Source: Absidia repens
Taxonomy: Eukaryota; Mucoromycota; Mucoromycetes; Mucorales; Cunninghamellaceae
Length of the DNA stretch: 12,795 bases
Reading direction: 5' to 3'
Assembly: GCA_002105175.1 (NCBI GenBank)
Contig: MCGE01000076.1
Span: forward strand, 1-12,795
A model generated the notes under the pieces. That model saw nothing but the letters and a program-made list of their open reading frames with translations, was not told where the DNA came from and searched no databases. A program made the position numbers and the translations under genes. Within the stretch, counting starts at the first letter, position 1, and each line of letters starts with the position of its first letter. Positions 9,822-12,795 of this stretch are shown here, piece after piece.

Positions 9822-9835
9822 AATAAAGAAATAAA
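9822..9835 (+). terminator. Two poly(A) signals of the Zn2Cys6 gene
   Basis: AATAAA occurs at 9822-9827 and again at 9830-9835, about 245 nt after the stop. The sequence before it is T-rich, and TGTA elements follow at about 9845-9853. The intervening sequence (9578-9821) is T/CT-rich 3' UTR without a credible ORF. Confidence 0.65.
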
Positions 9836-9877
9836 GTTGTCTATATGTATTGTATATGATATTGTGCTGAATTGAAA

Positions 9878-10599
9878 GTTGAAGAATATGGCGCGCGCAT
9901 TTTTTTTTTATTTTATTAGTGGACCTCGTGTTATCATCATGTTTTTTTTTTTATTCTTCAGTTTTGACAGTTTGACAGGCACCTTCCACACTCTATTTCC
10001 GTCACGTTTTATCCCCGCATGCTATATTGTATCCTCATTTGTACATTAGTCACTCTTGTGTTGACTCATTTAGCGATGGGATGCCTATAAATATGACATG
10101 TTCACATAAATAAAAGACCAATCCATTGGATCACTTACTCCTACATATTGTGTTGATGTCAACCTGCACATTGAAAAAAAAAGTAAAGGACGGCACAAAA
10201 TCCGATGATTTCTCAGATGGAGAAAACCCGAAGGTTGTGTCACAACGTACTGAGCATTTCGTATCGCAATCAACATCAATGCTTGATTTAGAACTTCGAC
10301 TTTTTGTCATTTTGATGCCCGTTCATATACATACACAAAAAAAAAGACTGCTGTGAAAAGTGGGTAGAGTCAAGGTCCAGGATATACGTCTGTAGTATTT
10401 GAAAACTTGACTAGAGTTTAATCCTCGATTGTGGTTCAGCTGTTGAGGAGGTGAAATAGGCTGAATGTGCTATAGAGAAAGGGTTTGACTGACTGGTTAT
10501 ACTATATAATACATACTGCACAACGCTATCCAGCGGGGTGACTTGATTGTAAAGCAGGATTAAAAATAAAGAGAGCTTCGTGACGCAGAAGATAGTTGA
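9878..10599. other. Intergenic region, no gene seen
   Basis: I see no ORF with coding character or plausible splice structure on either strand. Visible items are GCGCGCGC (9892-9899), two T runs, a TATAAATA (10086-10093) and an inverted CCAAT pair (CCAATCCATTGG, about 10119-10130). Read on the minus strand the CCAAT pair lies about 25-30 nt upstream of the TATA-like element. No ORF follows in that direction. Confidence 0.5.
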
Positions 10600-11040
10600 A
10601 AATAAAAACGAGATCATATTTTTATTGAAGCATACACGAGGATGGTTAGCGCTCATCTAAACTAGTCTAAAGAGAAGGGGTGTCAGGAGGAAGGCAAAGT
10701 ATCACGTACGTATTAAAATAATGGTAAACTAAAGAAGATAGGCTATACATATGGGAAAAAAAAAAGACATCCTTTTATTGCACGTGTACATAGACATAAA
10801 TCTTAGCAAGTAGCACTGAGCATCTAAACTAATCTAGAAAGAGGGAGGGGAAAATGATGAAGACAGGCACCATGCCATGAATAAATTGGAATAACGGTAA
10901 AATAAGAAGACAGGCTACATGAAGGGTAAAAAAAAAAAAAAAACAAAATATGTTTTTTATTACAGGTGTGAGATATAAACTATGACGGCGAGCTAAGCTA
11001 ACAAAAGTTCGATACCACTATTTTATATCTAATCTAAGAG
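10600..11040. repeat. Decayed tandem repeat, about 150-180 bp period
   Basis: Two near-full units begin with CATCTAAACT at 10654 and 10821. They share this order: CATCTAAACTARTCTA, a G/A-rich stretch, a GGTAA(A)-rich middle, AGGCTA, a poly(A) run, TTTTATT, then AGAYATAAA. By eye, identity is roughly two thirds with indels. The sequence before the first unit (10600-10653) matches the unit's tail, and TATCTAATCTAAGAG near 11026 resembles the head of another unit. Each unit carries AATAAAA on the minus strand followed by a T-rich run. No protein is encoded. The origin (an old tandem duplication of a 3' end, an ncRNA or a non-coding element) is unknown. Confidence 0.6.
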
Positions 11041-11241
11041 TGGTCTCAAATCACATATCCAAAATGAAAGGGGTTTCCCATGCATGTTTGTATCGCATTT
11101 TCAAATGCCCCTGATTCGCAATATATAACTGATTCAAGATGACCATGACGTACTGGAGATTGCAAACATCTATTTTTTTTTAAAAAGAAAAGAGAAAGAA
11201 AGACCAAAAAAAAAAAACAAAAAGAAAATTCAAGTCAGATC
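11041..11241. other. Intergenic AT-rich stretch, no gene seen
   Basis: The stretch lies between the tandem repeat and the TATA element. It has A-rich runs near 11180-11225 and no ORF or structure that I can support. Confidence 0.4.
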
Positions 11242-11319
11242 TATATAAATAGCGGAGTATAAATTCCAGTCATTGCCCACTTTTTCCAGGTTGAATGCTC
11301 CATATCACACAACAAAATG
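11242..11319 (+). promoter_or_regulatory. Orphan core-promoter-like arrangement (TATA box, leader, start codon)
   Basis: TATATAAATA at 11242-11251 is followed about 75 nt later by an ATG (11317-11319) in an A-rich context (CACAACAAAATG) typical of fungal starts. The ORF from this ATG is only 15 codons before TGA, and no intron with good splice sites rescues it. It may be the head of a lost gene, the promoter of a non-coding transcript, or chance. Confidence 0.35.
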
Positions 11320-11386
11320 TCTACTACCATCAGGTTTCCTTTTATTTTCCCAAGAAACTTCTGACATGGTAATATATTGGCATACT

Positions 11387-11665
11387 TTATTTAGAATTTG
11401 AAGAAAATTGGTGTTTTCCATGGGTACCCTTGCGCAAGTCGAAAAGAATCCAAATCGACTCTCTGGACAGCGCATCCTTAAAACCGGCGCATGGGACAGC
11501 TGTGAAGGGACACTTCGAAACCCATCTCATCTCATCCCAGGGTCTTGCTAAGATTTGGATGATCAAAATGAAGATTACCAGGGACGATATGAACAGATAG
11601 AGAGTAGTAATTGTCGCGCCATGCCTTTGAACCCTAGTCATGTCAAATTCAAACTCAAACCGCAT
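11387..11665 (-). CDS. Hypothetical small single-pass membrane protein (doubtful)
   Basis: This is a 92-codon ORF with an ATG at 11665. Residues 1-15 are charged. Residues of about 16-40 form one hydrophobic segment (ITTLYLFISSLVIFILIIQILA) fit to span a membrane. The rest is polar with two cysteines. The stop codon overlaps a poly(A)-like AATAAA (AAATAAAG), which would suit a very compact gene. I do not recognise the sequence. The ORF is short and sits in a gene-poor region, and its ATG lies inside a near-palindrome, so it could be chance. Confidence 0.3.
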   Translation of the reverse strand: MRFEFEFDMTRVQRHGATITTLYLFISSLVIFILIIQILARPWDEMRWVSKCPFTAVPCAGFKDALSRESIWILFDLRKGTHGKHQFSSNSK

Positions 11666-11687
11666 TTATTTTTTTAAAAAAAATGCG
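11661..11687. repeat. 27-bp near-perfect palindrome
   Basis: The arms are CGCATTTATTTTTTT and AAAAAAAATGCG. They pair as CGCATTT...AAATGCG around an A/T core with a small bulge. It could form a hairpin or cruciform and overlaps the ATG of the doubtful 92-codon ORF. Confidence 0.6.
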
Positions 11688-11689
11688 CT

Positions 11690-12417
11690 CGACATAATAT
11701 TAGATAGACAACATAACTAGCCATGCGTTATCGATATTTCACTTAGCGATAAAAAGATACTACCTACTTGATTATCTTGTTTAAAGTGGAAATAGTTCGT
11801 AATCATACAATATGATGATAAAGTAAACTATTATAATTGAAAAGTGAACCTTAGATGTAAACTCAATATAAATATAATCAGTCATTACCATACATTCGAA
11901 AAGAAATATACACAACTTTCTCATAAATAAAAACAGATCAGAATCTTCTCTATCTTATTTTGAGCTTCATTTTTTACCAAAAAATGTGTGCCTGAGATGT
12001 CTTTTTTTTTCTTTTCTAGGGCTAAGTTTCAATTTCCGCCACAAAATAGAGGGGTGCGTTTGATTCCAAGGGTGCATCACGTTTTTTTTGTAGGTATAGC
12101 ATACTGTATAAGTAATAACAAATTCTTTTTTTTTTTTATCAAGGATAAAATGGTACTGCATTATAATGTGTCACTGTATTGAAGCTATTATAATATGTTT
12201 TTATTAACATGATTGCTTTTAAACTGAATATTACTGGGGCTAACCAAGAAATTTAAAGCGGTATTTAAGCATTACCCTTGATATTGAACCATGGAGGTTA
12301 ACAAAAGAAACCCTTCAACCCATCAACATAACCTCTATTTTTTTCATTTCTCCCTATTTTTTTTTTTATCCTTCTTCTATTCCAAGTTTTTTTTTTTTTT
12401 TTTTTTTGAAGAAAACC
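11690..12417. promoter_or_regulatory. AT-rich intergenic region and promoter of the thaumatin-like gene
   Basis: I see no credible gene here. The last 180 nt look like a promoter and leader: TATTTAA at 12262-12268 (about 150 nt before the ATG), a CT/T-rich stretch, and a 21-T run (12387-12407) ending 10 nt before the start codon. An earlier out-of-frame ATG at 12291 opens a 53-codon uORF ending at 12452, past the main ATG. Confidence 0.4.
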
Positions 12418-12795
12418 ATGGCATCTCGACGTTGTTACAATTTCCCTCTTGATAGGTTGTCCCTCTTTGTGTTGGTGGCATTTGTATTGACCGGTCTAGT
12501 TGAAGGTGGTGCGAGGTCTATCAATATAAAAAACAACTGTCCAGAGAAATTATCCGTGGGCGTGCTTACTAATGGCCAACCTAACCCTGACGAACGGTTC
12601 GATATTGCACCGAAAGGATCAAAGTCCATCAGCCGACCTGATACGTGGGGCGGTCGATTGTTTGGCCAGCCCAATTGCGCGGGAGGTGCCAAGACCGAGC
12701 ATTGTGGCGTTGCTGGCGCCAGCAATCCTGCGACATTGGCGGAATTTTTCTTCAAGGGTGCTAGTGGCAAGGACTACTATGATATCAGCTTGGTT
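12418..12795 (+). CDS. Secreted thaumatin-like (PR-5) protein (partial, right edge)
   Basis: The first 126 codons are present and the frame runs off the window. The ATG sits in ACCATGG. Residues 14-30 (LSLFVLVAFVLTGLVEG) form a signal-peptide core after a basic N-terminus (MASRR), with likely cleavage near GGA/RS (31-34). The thaumatin pattern follows: INIKNNCPEKLSVGVLTNGQ (cf. FTVVNNCPxTVWP), a Gly/Ser turn, DTWGGRLFGQPNC, then HCGVAGASNPATLAEFFF and KDYYDISLV, which matches the family's ATLAEFTL...DFYDVSLV. Cysteines visible after the signal are C41, C87 and C96. The segment between TWGGR and PATLAEF is short compared with plant members, suggesting the small fungal type. The family binds or cleaves beta-glucans or is antifungal; which applies here is unknown. 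No intron is seen in the available part. Confidence 0.9.
   Translation, partial: MASRRCYNFPLDRLSLFVLVAFVLTGLVEGGARSINIKNNCPEKLSVGVLTNGQPNPDERFDIAPKGSKSISRPDTWGGRLFGQPNCAGGAKTEHCGVAGASNPATLAEFFFKGASGKDYYDISLV

Noticed and set aside
10126..10356. 76-codon plus-strand ORF with a basic Lys-rich start
   Set aside because: It has no ATG in good context, no family resemblance and no promoter or poly(A) arrangement.
10850..10875. C-box-like ATGATGA suggesting a C/D snoRNA in the tandem repeat
   Set aside because: The other repeat unit lacks the motif and no D box with a terminal stem is at a fitting distance.
10985..11030. Possible tRNA T-loop (GTTCGATAC)
   Set aside because: The flanking bases do not form a T-stem, and there is no matching acceptor or anticodon arm.
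12435..12770. 111-codon minus-strand ORF
   Set aside because: It is antisense to the thaumatin-like coding sequence, which has a signal peptide and clear family motifs.

Overview
The window looks like nuclear DNA of a fungus. The genes carry short GT-AG introns (64-88 nt), AATAAA-type polyadenylation signals, CT-rich leaders and long poly(T) tracts between genes. A Zn2Cys6 regulator with a fungal-specific transcription-factor domain supports this. The intron density and T-rich spacers fit an early-diverging lineage (Mucoromycota, perhaps Mucorales), but that placement is an inference.

Layout, left to right. (1) 1-550, minus strand: N-terminal part of a membrane-anchored GNAT-type acetyltransferase resembling NAT8, running off the left edge. 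(2) 988-2672, minus strand: a three-exon gene for a Cys-rich, Ser/Pro/Gln-rich protein of about 510 residues that I cannot name. Its reading frame breaks near a TCTA tetranucleotide repeat, and one extra repeat unit would rejoin it. (3) 2673-3566: a divergent intergenic region with a 44-bp AG microsatellite and three poly(T) runs of 25-28 nt. (4) 3567-6557, plus strand: a complete 14-exon MTO1/GidA homologue (674 aa) for mitochondrial tRNA wobble-uridine modification. (5) 7033-9577, plus strand: a complete three-exon Zn2Cys6 transcription factor (800 aa). (6) 9578-12417: about 2.8 kb without a convincing gene. It holds a decayed tandem repeat (10600-11040), an isolated TATA-plus-start-codon arrangement (11242-11319), a possible 92-codon minus-strand ORF (11387-11665) and a 27-bp near-palindrome. 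(7) 12418-12795, plus strand: the 5' part of a secreted thaumatin-like protein gene, cut by the right edge.

The genes do not form a pathway or cluster. They read as ordinary neighbouring fungal genes (mitochondrial tRNA modification, transcription, acetyltransfer, secreted defence-like or cell-wall protein). I found no clear novel system. The best leads are the frame-broken Cys-rich gene 2, its 9-bp duplication that adds a cysteine, the tandem repeat at 10.6-11.0 kb and two upstream ORFs that overlap main start codons.
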